Shown here one piece after another: positions 1 to 9,060 of a stretch of DNA of 64,000 bases. The stretch is from assembly GCF_022012475.1 (NCBI RefSeq), contig NZ_JAKLWS010000009.1:1-64000 (forward strand). Reading direction: 5' to 3'. Source of the stretch: Rhodohalobacter sulfatireducens. Lineage in GTDB: Bacteria > Bacteroidota > Rhodothermia > Balneolales > Balneolaceae. Each line of letters begins with the position of its first letter. Position 1 is the stretch's first letter. Position numbers and translations under genes: made by a program. A model generated the notes under the pieces. That model searched no databases. It was not told the DNA's origin and saw only the letters and a program-made list of their open reading frames with translations.

Positions 1-53
1 CGGCGTATTTGTTCGCTGAATTTGCGGCGTTTATTTAGTTTTCGTGTGTTCAT
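1..53 (-). CDS. 5' end of an unidentified gene, cut by window edge
   Basis: On the minus strand an ATG at 53-51 opens a frame that runs off the left edge. The 17 visible codons read MNTRKLNKRRKFSEQIR, a very basic start with no signal peptide. The roughly 110 bases between it and the ThuA gene upstream (which reads in the same direction) leave room for its own promoter, but none is clear. Too little is visible to assign a family; it may be a real gene start or a chance open stretch. Confidence 0.35.
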   Translation of the reverse strand, partial: MNTRKLNKRRKFSEQIR

Positions 54-163
54 AACTTGGTATTTAACCGGTCAAGCTATGCTAGGGATAGACAGAGATC
101 CTTAAACCTTGAACATATAAACCTCATACATTTAAAAAAGATATTTTAAAATTAAGTCTGAGC

Positions 164-919
164 TTAGTCTGCGTTAGCGACTCCCATAGTATAGTTGATA
201 CCACCGAGGATATGTTGCAGATATGCTTCTTCAGAAAAAGATTCTGAAGTATGGCCAAGGCCCGTATAGAATGCACGTCCACCGTCATATTCGTGATACC
301 AGGAAATTGGGTGGTCGCCCGGGTGTTCACTTCCTTCATAGCTGTCCGTATCTAGTTCGAGGAGTGTATTGGTGCCTTCATTGAAGTACTTATAGTTATA
401 CCATTCGTCTGCCCGATTCCATTCATTCGGAAGATGTTCGGTAGCTGGGTGATCTCCATCAACCAAAAGTACAGTTGCATCACGAACGTTTGGATCACTC
501 GGATGGCTATTGAACCAGCCTCCTACTAAATCGCCATACCATGGCCATTCATATTCGGTGTCTGCCGCTGCATGCATACCAACAAATCCACCACCGTTTT
601 GAATGTAGTTTTCAAACGCAATCTGCTCCGGTTCATCCAAAACATCCAAAGTAGTGTTCAAAAATATAACGGCATCATATTTTGCCAGATTTTCCTCAGA
701 AAAGCTGTAAGGGTCTTCCGTCCATGTGACAGTGAAACCATTTTCCCGGCCTAATTCTTTTACAGCCATTGCACCCGGTTCAATTGATGCATGCCTCCAG
801 CCTTCGGTTCTTGTAAATAGAAGCACCGAGTTCTCAGGTTCAATGTTCTCATTTTGAGCACATGAAAGTGAAGAAATAAGTAAAGTTACTAATAATGTTA
901 AGGTGATAAATCGAGCCAT
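164..919 (-). CDS. ThuA-like domain lipoprotein (trehalose-utilisation family)
   Basis: A 251-residue protein with a hydrophobic signal and a lipobox-type cysteine at C20 (ISSLSC), so it is probably anchored in the envelope. The rest is a single ThuA domain, a class-I glutamine-amidotransferase-like fold without a catalytic cysteine. Landmarks are an early beta strand VLLFTRTEGWRHAS (about 32-45), the GGGFVGMHAA turn (about 109-118) followed by AADTEYEWPW, and the C-terminal TGLGHT motif. ThuA proteins are linked to disaccharide and 3-keto-sugar use in many Bacteroidota, usually beside GMC or Gfo/Idh oxidoreductases. Here the immediate neighbours are unrelated, so the sugar role rests on family knowledge and on the sugar genes at 40-44 and 53-56 kb. 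The ATG at 919 directly precedes the signal peptide. Confidence 0.85.
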   Translation of the reverse strand: MARFITLTLLVTLLISSLSCAQNENIEPENSVLLFTRTEGWRHASIEPGAMAVKELGRENGFTVTWTEDPYSFSEENLAKYDAVIFLNTTLDVLDEPEQIAFENYIQNGGGFVGMHAAADTEYEWPWYGDLVGGWFNSHPSDPNVRDATVLLVDGDHPATEHLPNEWNRADEWYNYKYFNEGTNTLLELDTDSYEGSEHPGDHPISWYHEYDGGRAFYTGLGHTSESFSEEAYLQHILGGINYTMGVANAD

Positions 920-969
920 GTTCCAAAAGTTTATGTGTTAAATGATGATTGTTTAAACTGTGAGTTTTT

Positions 970-2049
970 TTAATGATGTGCCACTTTTTTTTGCAACCAA
1001 TTTATTGTATCGATCTGATCCGGTTTCCACCACACTGGAGGAGCCTGAGCCTGCGATAACGGTTCAATATGATAGTCCTCAAGCTTTTCTCCAATATATC
1101 TTGATGTTGAATAAACGGATTGCAAACCATCTGCATATTTGGTGACCAGGTTTGAAAGAGTATCAAAATCACCTTTTATCCAATAGAGCAAAAATTTTTC
1201 TTTGGGATGAGAGAGTTTCTCTTCGATCAAAAAATCATTCAGCCAAGCCTGTGGAATTTCGAGTGCCTTGTTGTAGGCATACCTGTAAAATAAAGACTCA
1301 TCCGGTTTTTGATGCTGAGGATTCTTTAACCAAAAAGATTCTACGTAATCCGTAAATTCACATTTTTCTGAGTCCAGATGATAGGGAGCCACAACAATTG
1401 CGACAGACCTGCACCCCGTTCCTCCATACCGAAAAACAGCTTCCGTTAAATCTTCCATGGTTTGAGTGTCATTGCCCTCAATAAAAGCGATTGAAAAATG
1501 AGCTATACGCATCAAGGTGGGGGTCTGGTCATCAATCATATTTAATGAACGTAAAGATGATTTCACCTCTTTCGCTGATGACTTTGAACCGGCAAAAAGA
1601 ACAGCATTCATTGGGATCCCTGAAAATGCACTGAGATCTGTGCTCCACTGATCCTCTTTGATCAGATCATATGCACTAAGTTTTTTTATAAGTGTTGGCA
1701 ACAGGTATGGATCTTTTTTTGAAATTTTTCCAACATAATCCCCTCCAGCTAATACCACAGCTAAAAGATCCTGGAGACCGACCAGAGGCAAGTTCCCTGC
1801 ATGAAGACATAAGATATGATTATGTTTCAGGGAGTTGTACTCCAGCCCGGATCGCTCAGCCCAAATTTCCAGGTTCTTTTTTTGGAGGGTTGATTTCAGA
1901 ACTAGAATCTGATGTTTGATATCCTGAAAACTAAATAAACCTTCTTCTACAGTTCGATCGATTGCTTTTTTTAGTTCAGAATTATCCGGTTGAAGCCATT
2001 CATCAATCGCTTTTGATACAGATTCGATATGTATTTGCAGGTCACTCAT
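970..2049 (-). CDS. LuxC-like acyl-CoA reductase
   Basis: A 359-residue cytoplasmic protein of the acyl-CoA reductase (LuxC) family, which reduces activated fatty acyl groups to aldehydes using NADPH. It has the HAGNLPLVG segment (83-91) of the cofactor-binding region, the KISKKDP loop (about 108-114), and the GGTGCRS active-site motif whose C213 would carry the acyl thioester. It starts inside the end of the LuxE-like gene: ATGAGTGA gives an 8-base overlap, so the pair should be translationally coupled. No luciferase genes (luxAB) are near, so bioluminescence is not implied. A role in fatty aldehyde or lipid-tail formation, or in loading a polyene or ether lipid, is inference. Confidence 0.85.
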   Translation of the reverse strand: MSDLQIHIESVSKAIDEWLQPDNSELKKAIDRTVEEGLFSFQDIKHQILVLKSTLQKKNLEIWAERSGLEYNSLKHNHILCLHAGNLPLVGLQDLLAVVLAGGDYVGKISKKDPYLLPTLIKKLSAYDLIKEDQWSTDLSAFSGIPMNAVLFAGSKSSAKEVKSSLRSLNMIDDQTPTLMRIAHFSIAFIEGNDTQTMEDLTEAVFRYGGTGCRSVAIVVAPYHLDSEKCEFTDYVESFWLKNPQHQKPDESLFYRYAYNKALEIPQAWLNDFLIEEKLSHPKEKFLLYWIKGDFDTLSNLVTKYADGLQSVYSTSRYIGEKLEDYHIEPLSQAQAPPVWWKPDQIDTINWLQKKVAHH

Positions 2050-3037
2050 GATCGATCAAAAAATTGCAACCTCGAAGATCCTCGGGATTCCACCTGCCGA
2101 GCACTTTAAATCGTCCTTTATGGTCCATCACTCCCCTGTCGTCAGTAAGAATGAATGAACAAGAATGGATATTAGCCAAATCAATGATTCCAATTTTCCC
2201 CTCCTCTCCAGGTTCACATATTCTGGATGGATTTTTCGGATCACGGATACTCACCTGAACCCAATGTGGTGTTTCAAACCATTCTCCACCGGTTGCATAC
2301 ATCTGACTTAAAAGCTCGCACATTCCGTATTCCGAGTGGATATTGTCTGTTGCTACATCAAAACCATCTGAAAGCGCATGTCTAAGTTCCGGTTTCGTCA
2401 TTTCCCGTCGATGAGTCTTCATCCCTCCTGTTTCTAAAATTTCTAAATGTTCGACCGGTTCAAAATTTCCTGATTCAATAATATCCATCAAACCAAATGC
2501 AGCCCCAAATAGAAGGATTTTCTTTTCTCTATTTTGAAATTGAAATTTCAGTTCATCCAAATTCTCTCTGGTTACAAACTGACTGCTACCGGACGGATCA
2601 CTTTTTATTAAATAATTTGCCATCCATATTAATGAGGAATACGGATTTTGATCGTATCCGGGGAGGTGAAAAAGCACGATATATTCGTTAAACGGAAAAT
2701 GTTTTTTGAACTCTTCAAGTATGGCCTTTTCGTAGATTTGTCGACTCAATATACGATGAATACTTCTACTCATATTGGAAGTGCCGCTACTTTTAAAAAT
2801 AAGGTCCGGTTCTTTATCCGTTTCGATGAGAATTCTTCCGTCCTTAAATCCTCTAATCGGAAAGAGCGGGATATCCTGTGGATCAGGTTTGTCTGTTGGT
2901 TTTAAACCAAATGGCTCGATGAACCTTCCATAAATGGAATTGAACAATGATTGAAATTCAAAAATTTTCGAACATCTTTCCTCAAATGGAATGGATAAAT
3001 CGAAAATGAGTTCGATCGCTTTCTCCGGATTTTTCAT
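2042..3037 (-). CDS. LuxE-like acyl-protein synthetase
   Basis: A 331-residue member of the LuxE/acyl-protein synthetase family, relatives of adenylate-forming enzymes that activate a fatty acid as acyl-AMP and pass it to a partner protein. The phosphate-loop-like motif FKSSGTS is at 81-87. The HSEYGMCELLSQMY segment near residue 236 matches the second adenylation core motif, and ILTDDRG followed by GRWNPEDLRGCN near the C terminus resembles the ADP-forming hinge. It lies upstream of, and overlaps by 8 bases, the LuxC-like reductase, so the two probably form a fatty acid to aldehyde couple. A TAnnTTTG-like box (complement of 3051-3058) lies just upstream, but would give a leader of only a few bases. 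Confidence 0.82.
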   Translation of the reverse strand: MKNPEKAIELIFDLSIPFEERCSKIFEFQSLFNSIYGRFIEPFGLKPTDKPDPQDIPLFPIRGFKDGRILIETDKEPDLIFKSSGTSNMSRSIHRILSRQIYEKAILEEFKKHFPFNEYIVLFHLPGYDQNPYSSLIWMANYLIKSDPSGSSQFVTRENLDELKFQFQNREKKILLFGAAFGLMDIIESGNFEPVEHLEILETGGMKTHRREMTKPELRHALSDGFDVATDNIHSEYGMCELLSQMYATGGEWFETPHWVQVSIRDPKNPSRICEPGEEGKIGIIDLANIHSCSFILTDDRGVMDHKGRFKVLGRWNPEDLRGCNFLIDHE

Positions 3038-3094
3038 ATCAGAAAAGCATCAAAATTAATGCTTCAGAAGGTGATAAGAGATGAGAATTATTAT

Positions 3095-4381
3095 CTAAGG
3101 TCTTCGCAACCCTTTATGTCCAATATCTTTACGGTAATATCGATTTTCGAATTGAACGTGATCGATATTTTTATAGGTTTTATCGATGGCCTGTTGAAGG
3201 GTATTTCCACTGCCCACAACATTTAGTACACGGCCACCATTAGAAAGCAGTTTACCATCTTTTTGGGTAGTACCGGCATGGAATACAAAAATACCCTCGT
3301 CAACCTCATCGATACCGGTGATCTCCTTCCCTTTTTCGTACTCAACGGGATAACCTTCACTGCTTAAAACCACGCAACAATAATGGTCGTTATTGATATG
3401 AATTGATTTCTCATCCAATCGCTGCTGAGTTGTTGCCAGGAAAAGATCCAAAAGATCGTTTTCGAGCGGCGGTAAAATAACCTGGCACTCGGGATCTCCA
3501 AACCGGCAGTTGTACTCCACAACTTTGGGGCCATCGTCGGTTATCATCAATCCTAAATAAAGAATACCCGAGTAGGCCGATTCTTCAAGCTGCATTCCTG
3601 CTATCGTTGGATTAATAATTTTTTCCCGAACTTCTTCAAGGATCTCATCTGTCAAAACCGGGGCTGGGCAGTAAGCTCCCATTCCTCCTGTGTTGAGACC
3701 TGTATCGCCCTCTCCTATTCGTTTATGATCTTGTGCATTGTGAATGACGTGCGAGGTGTGTCCATCAGAAATTACAAAAACGGAAGCTTCCTCTCCCTCC
3801 ATGAACTCTTCCACTACAAGACGATCGGCAGCCTCAGATAGCGATTTATCATGTTTGAGTTTGTTAAGTCGTTTTTGAGCTTCCTCTTCGTTGTCACAAA
3901 TAAAGACTCCTTTACCACCGGCTAATCCATCTGCCTTCAGTACAATTGGATAAGAGTCTTTTAATTGAATGAATTTGAGGGCATCATCGAACTCTTCCGA
4001 CCCAAATACAGCGTAATCTGCTGTTGGGATCTCATATTTCATCATGAAATCTTTGGCGAACTCTTTGCTGCCCTCAAGCAAAGCTGCCGACGCTTTAGGA
4101 CCAAAAACGGGAATGTTTTTGTCTGATAGGTAATCGGCAATACCAGCAACCAACGGAGCTTCAGGGCCTACAACGACAAGCTCAATCTTGTTATCGGTTA
4201 CAAAACTTTCAACTTCCTCAAATTTAAGAGGGTCAATACTTACATTTGTACCATATTGAGCGGTTCCGGGATTCCCGGGTGCCGTATACAGTTTTCCAAG
4301 TCTTTCCGATTGAGCCAATTTCCAGGCAATGGAGTGCTCTCGGCCTCCACTGCCAATAAGTAAAACGTTATAGGTATCCAT
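3095..4381 (-). CDS. purD: Phosphoribosylamine-glycine ligase
   Basis: A 428-residue GARS enzyme, usual length for the family. It joins glycine to phosphoribosylamine with ATP in the second step of de novo purine synthesis. Visible signatures: N-terminal LLIGSGGREHSIAW (7-20), the VVGPEAPLVAGIAD substrate-binding stretch, the ATP-grasp glycine loop LKADGLAGGKGVFI, and the family signature RFGDPECQV near residue 294. The ATG lies 5 bases from the tpiA stop codon on the same strand, so purD and tpiA are likely cotranscribed with the thioredoxin-fold gene in front of tpiA. Other purine genes are not nearby. Confidence 0.97.
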   Translation of the reverse strand: MDTYNVLLIGSGGREHSIAWKLAQSERLGKLYTAPGNPGTAQYGTNVSIDPLKFEEVESFVTDNKIELVVVGPEAPLVAGIADYLSDKNIPVFGPKASAALLEGSKEFAKDFMMKYEIPTADYAVFGSEEFDDALKFIQLKDSYPIVLKADGLAGGKGVFICDNEEEAQKRLNKLKHDKSLSEAADRLVVEEFMEGEEASVFVISDGHTSHVIHNAQDHKRIGEGDTGLNTGGMGAYCPAPVLTDEILEEVREKIINPTIAGMQLEESAYSGILYLGLMITDDGPKVVEYNCRFGDPECQVILPPLENDLLDLFLATTQQRLDEKSIHINNDHYCCVVLSSEGYPVEYEKGKEITGIDEVDEGIFVFHAGTTQKDGKLLSNGGRVLNVVGSGNTLQQAIDKTYKNIDHVQFENRYYRKDIGHKGLRRP

Positions 4382-4386
4382 TCAAT

Positions 4387-5151
4387 TTAGATTGATTCAG
4401 CAATATCAATGATGTCGCTAAAGCTTTCCGCTTTAAGGCTGGCTCCGCCTATAAGCCCACCGTCAACATCTGTTTGTGAGAGTAACTCTTCAGCATTTGC
4501 CGGCTTCATGCTTCCGCCGTATAAAATACGAATTTTTTCAGCTTCATCTTCGCCCCATGCATCAGCAAGCAAGCTTCTAATGAATTGATGCATCTCTTGA
4601 GCTTGTTCTGGTGTGGCAGTTTCGCCGGTTCCAATAGCCCAAACCGGTTCGTAGGCAATCACGAAGTTATCGGCATTATTTGCATCAACGTGATCGAGAA
4701 CGGCTTTAACCTGTGTTCTAACTATGTTTTCATGGTTTCCGCTTTTACGGTCTTCAAGCTTCTCGCCAACACAAACAATTACTTTCAGGTCGTCGGTCAA
4801 GACTTTTTTAGCTTTTTGGGCAATCAGTGCATCATCTTCGTGGAAATATTCTCGACGTTCTGAGTGTCCGACAATTACGTATTCACAGCCGGTGTCATTC
4901 AACATCGAGGTACTGGTTTCACCGGTAAACGCTCCGTTATCCTCAGTATGCACATTTTGGGCACCCACTTTCAGATGTGAACCACTGAAAGACTCAGCAA
5001 CTGCCGGAATTGAAATAAAGGGAGGACAAATTAATATATCAGATGAGTCATCTTTTCCTTGTCTTGCAGCAACCATCCCATCAGCTAACTCTTTGGCTTC
5101 GGTAGGGCCTGCATTCATTTTCCAGTTTCCTGCTATTAATAAAGTTCTCAT
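4387..5151 (-). CDS. tpiA: Triosephosphate isomerase
   Basis: A 254-residue TIM-barrel enzyme interconverting dihydroxyacetone phosphate and glyceraldehyde 3-phosphate in glycolysis. It has the N-terminal AGNWKMN with catalytic K11, the IVGHSERRE motif with the electrophilic histidine (near 97-102), the AYEPVWAIGTG active-site loop with catalytic glutamate (near 166), and the phosphate-binding YGGSMKP and GGLIGGASL stretches. All catalytic residues are intact. The start codon overlaps the stop of the upstream thioredoxin-fold gene by 4 bases (ATGA), an arrangement that couples their translation. Confidence 0.98.
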   Translation of the reverse strand: MRTLLIAGNWKMNAGPTEAKELADGMVAARQGKDDSSDILICPPFISIPAVAESFSGSHLKVGAQNVHTEDNGAFTGETSTSMLNDTGCEYVIVGHSERREYFHEDDALIAQKAKKVLTDDLKVIVCVGEKLEDRKSGNHENIVRTQVKAVLDHVDANNADNFVIAYEPVWAIGTGETATPEQAQEMHQFIRSLLADAWGEDEAEKIRILYGGSMKPANAEELLSQTDVDGGLIGGASLKAESFSDIIDIAESI

Positions 5152-6521
5152 AAATCTGTTTGTTCTTCTGTTTGAGTTGTTATTTGTTGGAGTCCGCGAA
5201 CAATATCATCATACTCTTCACCTACATATCTGCGTATGATGTTACCGTCGCTGTCAACTAAAAACCGTGTTGGTATTCTGTTTAAATTTAATCTTTCAAT
5301 GAGCTGATCAGCATCAAATGAATTGGGGTGTGCCACTTTCCATAGCTGCGTTCGTTCATTGAAAAATGCATCTACAGTTACTGCGGTGTTTGCAAGTGGA
5401 ATTGTGACGATCTCCAATTCAAAATTCTTATATATCTGGTGTATTGCAACCGTCCGGCTAAATTGCTGTTGATAGAGTGCATTATCAAGTCTTGTAATTT
5501 CCAGCAAATAGGGGTTGCCCAACAGATCCCGGGTGTTAAGTGAATCACCATTCAAAAGCCGGAACCCTATGTTCGGAAAGGCATACCCGGGCGCCAGGAA
5601 TTCAAGATCGTAACTGATGTCTTCTGCCCATTCCATAGCTGCGTCGTACTCAGCGTACGTTTCTTTAAACTGATCGAGTACTTGTGTGGCTTGCAACGTT
5701 TCTGAACTGTCATAAAGTAGTTCAATACGCTCCATTTCAAGATCCATTTGATCTTCGAGGCCAATTTCTTTGCTTTTTAAATTTTCAATAAACGTGAGAG
5801 CTCTATCCAGTCCTTCTGTTTCGGCATAATATTCAAGAAGCGTGGATCTTGTGCTGGGTAAAATATCGTTGTAGTCTTGTATTAACTGACTAGATCGCTG
5901 GATCATCAACGAGTCGTTGAATCCGCTTAGCATAGATACAGACGTCTCCCCGGCCAGTTTTGCACCAAAAGTTTGAGGATATTTTTCATATATATCCCAA
6001 TAAATATCACTCCACTTATTGATTTCAATACGAACACTGTCTGATGAGAAAGCCCCGGCATTGATGAATTGAGCAACCCTGGCAAAATTCCGTTCAACCC
6101 TCTGGAAAACATCCAAAACCTCATTTTCGCGGGAATCAATTTCAATACTTTGTTCAATATCGGGGAGTTGTCCCTGTACATTTACAGTATCATTATTGGC
6201 AAGTACAACATTTATAACACCAAACGTATTGTTATTCCGCGATATCAAGAGTGGATAGATATCTTTCTCAGGAAAAGTGGCTTTGTTAGAAAAATGACCG
6301 GTAGAATCTGTTACTGCATAATAAAGCGTATCACTTTGTTCTCCCGATGTACGTATAGAAGCAAAAATCTCAATTCCGCTGTAATCACCGGTATCATCCA
6401 ATTCTGGATCAACAGTGATTTGACCCTTAATTATTGTTGAATTTTCGTTGGTTTCATTATCTCCGGAGCAGGAGAAAAGAAAAAATGCCAGAAACAGTAG
6501 TGCTAATTTTTGAGCTTTCAT
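5148..6521 (-). CDS. Thioredoxin-fold (TlpA-like) lipoprotein lacking redox cysteines
   Basis: A 457-residue lipoprotein with signal peptide and lipobox FLFSC (C18). Residues about 30-130 are a beta-rich domain resembling the N-terminal DUF4369-type domain of Bacteroidota thiol-disulfide proteins. The middle (about 140-300) is alpha-helical and charged. Residues about 310-450 form a TlpA-like thioredoxin fold, recognised from FRLLNGDSLNTRDLLGNP, the cis-proline strand RIPTRFLVDSDGNIIRRYVG, and the final helix. The position of the CxxC motif reads EITRLDNALYQQQF, and the only cysteine in the protein is the lipid-anchored one. It therefore cannot do thiol exchange and is probably a structural or binding relative. 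It precedes tpiA with a 4-base overlap. Confidence 0.75.
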   Translation of the reverse strand: MKAQKLALLFLAFFLFSCSGDNETNENSTIIKGQITVDPELDDTGDYSGIEIFASIRTSGEQSDTLYYAVTDSTGHFSNKATFPEKDIYPLLISRNNNTFGVINVVLANNDTVNVQGQLPDIEQSIEIDSRENEVLDVFQRVERNFARVAQFINAGAFSSDSVRIEINKWSDIYWDIYEKYPQTFGAKLAGETSVSMLSGFNDSLMIQRSSQLIQDYNDILPSTRSTLLEYYAETEGLDRALTFIENLKSKEIGLEDQMDLEMERIELLYDSSETLQATQVLDQFKETYAEYDAAMEWAEDISYDLEFLAPGYAFPNIGFRLLNGDSLNTRDLLGNPYLLEITRLDNALYQQQFSRTVAIHQIYKNFELEIVTIPLANTAVTVDAFFNERTQLWKVAHPNSFDADQLIERLNLNRIPTRFLVDSDGNIIRRYVGEEYDDIVRGLQQITTQTEEQTDL

Positions 6522-6549
6522 GTACCTGTAAGGTGCGTGTATCCCCGAA

Positions 6550-8001
6550 TTAATTCAATTCAAGTTTTTTGGAAATGAGTTCCCGTACTAATTTGGGATT
6601 TGCTTTCCCCTTTGATTCTTTCATAACCTGGCCGATAAAAAATCCAATCAACGCCTTTTTGCCTTCCTTGTAGCGTTTTACCTCATCCGGATTCGATTCG
6701 ATAACATCCTCAATAATTGGTTCCAGGAAACCTGAATCCGAAACCTGAATCAGGTTCATTTTCTTTGCAAGTTCAAGGGGCGATTCACCGTTTTCAAGCA
6801 TTTCATTAAAGATTGACTGCATTGCAGATGAGTTAATTTTATCATCTTTCTTCAACTGGATTAACTCCGTTAACCGTTCCGGTGTGATTGAGAAATCAAG
6901 GATGGATATACTTTTCTCATTCAATACCCGTAAAACTTCTGTTAAAACAACGTTAGCAATCGCTTTCGGATCATCTAAAATATCAAGGGCTTCTTCAAAA
7001 TAGTCTGCCAGGTATCTCGACTCTGTAAGAATTTCAGCATCATCTTCCTTTAGTCCAAGGTCTTTCACAAATCGTTCAAACCGAACATCCGGAAGTTCTG
7101 GCAGTTCCTCTTTTATCTCATCCAACAAATCCGATGTAACAATAATCGGAGGCAGGTCCGGTTCCGGGAAGTACCTGTAATCGTGAGCTTCCTCTTTAGA
7201 TCTCATCTGCCGGGTCTCCAGTTTATTCGGATCCCAAAGCAGTGTTTGCTGGACAACTTCGCCACCGGATTCAACGAGGTCGATCTGACGTTCAATTTCG
7301 TACGTTAATGCACGCTCAACGTTACGGAATGAGTTCATATTCTTAAGCTCCGTTCGTGTACCAAACTCTTCCTGTCCACGTGGACGAATGGAGACGTTGG
7401 CATCACACCGAAGACTACCCTCTTCCATGTTACCGTCACATACTTCAAGATATTGAACGATCTGTTTGATCTTTTTGAGATATTCATATGCTTCAGCCGG
7501 AGTTCGAATATCCGGTTCAGAAACAATTTCTATGAGAGGTGTTCCGGCCCGGTTCAAGTCGATTAATGTATGATAGGGATCCTGGTCGTGAATGGATTTC
7601 CCCGCATCCTCTTCCATGTGAATTCGAGTAAGCCCGATTCTTTTGTCGTAATCATCAAGTTCGATATGAATATGACCATCATAGCAAATGGGTGTTTCAT
7701 ATTGAGAAATCTGGTAACCCTTAGGAAGATCGGGATAGAAATAATTTTTACGGGCAAAAATTGATTTTTCAGCAACTTTACAGTTTGTAGCAAGCCCCAT
7801 TTTAATGGTATAGCGAACTAAATTTTCGTTCAAAACAGGGAGTGTTCCGGGATGTCCTAAACAGAGTGGAGTAACTTGTGTATTTGGTGCCCCCCCGTAT
7901 TCTGATGAGACGGGGGCAAAAGCCTTACTGTCTGTTAGTAGTTGAGCGTGAACCTCGAGGCCAATTACCGCCTCGTACTTTTCATTCGCTATCGTAGGCA
8001 T
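6550..8001 (-). CDS. gatB: Asp/Glu-tRNA amidotransferase subunit B
   Basis: A 483-residue GatB, full length. It is the kinase/transamidase subunit of GatCAB, which converts misacylated Glu-tRNA(Gln) and Asp-tRNA(Asn) to the amide forms. The N-terminal EAVIGLEVHAQLLTDSKAF is diagnostic, as are the FYPDLPKGYQISQ segment, the EGSLRCDANVS signature and the C-terminal YqeY-like helical domain ending with GKANPKLVRELISKKL. GatA and GatC are not in the window. It stands 28 bases upstream of the thioredoxin-fold lipoprotein on the same strand and may head that transcription unit. Confidence 0.97.
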   Translation of the reverse strand: MPTIANEKYEAVIGLEVHAQLLTDSKAFAPVSSEYGGAPNTQVTPLCLGHPGTLPVLNENLVRYTIKMGLATNCKVAEKSIFARKNYFYPDLPKGYQISQYETPICYDGHIHIELDDYDKRIGLTRIHMEEDAGKSIHDQDPYHTLIDLNRAGTPLIEIVSEPDIRTPAEAYEYLKKIKQIVQYLEVCDGNMEEGSLRCDANVSIRPRGQEEFGTRTELKNMNSFRNVERALTYEIERQIDLVESGGEVVQQTLLWDPNKLETRQMRSKEEAHDYRYFPEPDLPPIIVTSDLLDEIKEELPELPDVRFERFVKDLGLKEDDAEILTESRYLADYFEEALDILDDPKAIANVVLTEVLRVLNEKSISILDFSITPERLTELIQLKKDDKINSSAMQSIFNEMLENGESPLELAKKMNLIQVSDSGFLEPIIEDVIESNPDEVKRYKEGKKALIGFFIGQVMKESKGKANPKLVRELISKKLELN

Positions 8002-8246
8002 TACAATTATTCAGATTATAAATTCATAAAAGTTAAAGATAACAAAGTATAAATAGAATGTAACAAAGAATGTATCTGAAACTCTCAAACTTGTGTAACT
8101 GGTTCTAAGTTCAACATAAAGCAGCTGATTCTTAATTTATTTCAATTCTAAAAAGCGCTTTTTTAATATTCTGAGTAAGATTATTTACTATATGTTTGAA
8201 TTATTTTGTTAATTAAAGTAAACCCAAATTAAAAGGGAATACTGGT

Positions 8247-9041
8247 ATGAATAAGATAACTCTCTTCTCTATCCAATTGCTTATGCTCGCACTAATCACG
8301 CAACTGGGAATGTCTCAATCAACTGAGGGATATTACATGCACATTGATTATATAAATGTTGAAAAAAATGATATTCCTGAGTTTGAAAACCACATTTCCA
8401 ATATCCTCAAACCTGTACAGGAATCACGTATAAGGGATGATGTTATTGCTGAATGGTATATCTACAAGGTAGCGTATCCCGGTACGCAAGATCCCTCATA
8501 CAATTATGTGTTCGTTTCCCTGAGTGATGACCTGGAAGATTTCGATGATTCAAATGAACAGATAATAGATCGGATGTCGGAATTAGCGGATTCTGATGAA
8601 ACGAACGAGTTCCAAAAATGGCTCATCCCCTACCGATCTGAACTCTGGAGAATAAACAACAGTGTTCTTACTGAGAATGATTCTCGGGCAAGTAAATATT
8701 TTGTGATGGATTATATGGACGTTCAGCTGGGAATGGAATACACTTACCAGATGATGGAAGATGAAGTGGCTCTACCGATTCACAGGCATCGAATGGATAT
8801 CGACCAAATGAATGGCTGGGAGTTATTTAGTTTAATTGTGCCCGGCGGAACTGAATATGGCTATAACTTTGCCACCGGAAATTACTTTTCAGACCTGCGT
8901 CATTTTGAATTTGGTTTTACAGAAGAAATTATCCGTCAAAGCCATCCCGATACGGATATCAATGAGATTAATGAAACATTTGCCGAAACACGAGACCTGG
9001 TTCGGTCTGAAGTTTGGGAACTCATCGATCATGTAAGGTAG
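8247..9041 (+). CDS. Secreted protein of two repeated ferredoxin-like units, function unknown
   Basis: A 264-residue protein with a Sec signal peptide (cleavage near LGMSQS, residue 24). I do not recognise a named family. The mature part holds two similar halves: residues about 28-100 (YYMHIDYINVEKNDIPEFE ... ILKPVQESR ... WYIYKVAYPG ... YNYVFV) and about 150-222 (YFVMDYMDVQLGMEY ... VALPIHRHR ... WELFSLIVPGG ... YNFATG). Each has the strand-helix-helix-strand-strand pattern of dimeric alpha/beta-barrel proteins, so one chain may fold as a pseudo-dimer. A purine-rich AAAAGGG sits 8 bases before the ATG. A TATGTTTG box at 8191-8198 could be a -7 element, but no matching -33 box is visible. A terminator-like hairpin follows. 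Confidence 0.65.
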   Translation: MNKITLFSIQLLMLALITQLGMSQSTEGYYMHIDYINVEKNDIPEFENHISNILKPVQESRIRDDVIAEWYIYKVAYPGTQDPSYNYVFVSLSDDLEDFDDSNEQIIDRMSELADSDETNEFQKWLIPYRSELWRINNSVLTENDSRASKYFVMDYMDVQLGMEYTYQMMEDEVALPIHRHRMDIDQMNGWELFSLIVPGGTEYGYNFATGNYFSDLRHFEFGFTEEIIRQSHPDTDINEINETFAETRDLVRSEVWELIDHVR

Positions 9042-9060
9042 ATATTCTAATCAGCTATAA

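Noticed and set aside
970-3037. Bioluminescence operon
   Set aside because: LuxC- and LuxE-like genes are present but luciferase subunits and the LuxD thioesterase are absent.
4724-5239. Open frame of 171 codons on the plus strand opposite tpiA
   Set aside because: It lies antisense to the fully conserved tpiA gene and its translation has no recognisable pattern.
8191-8198. TATGTTTG as a promoter for the secreted repeat protein
   Set aside because: Matches the -7 box alone; no TTTG at the -33 distance, so not listed as a promoter. The same applies to TAGCTTTG at 22303-22310 and TATCTTTG at 48619-48626.
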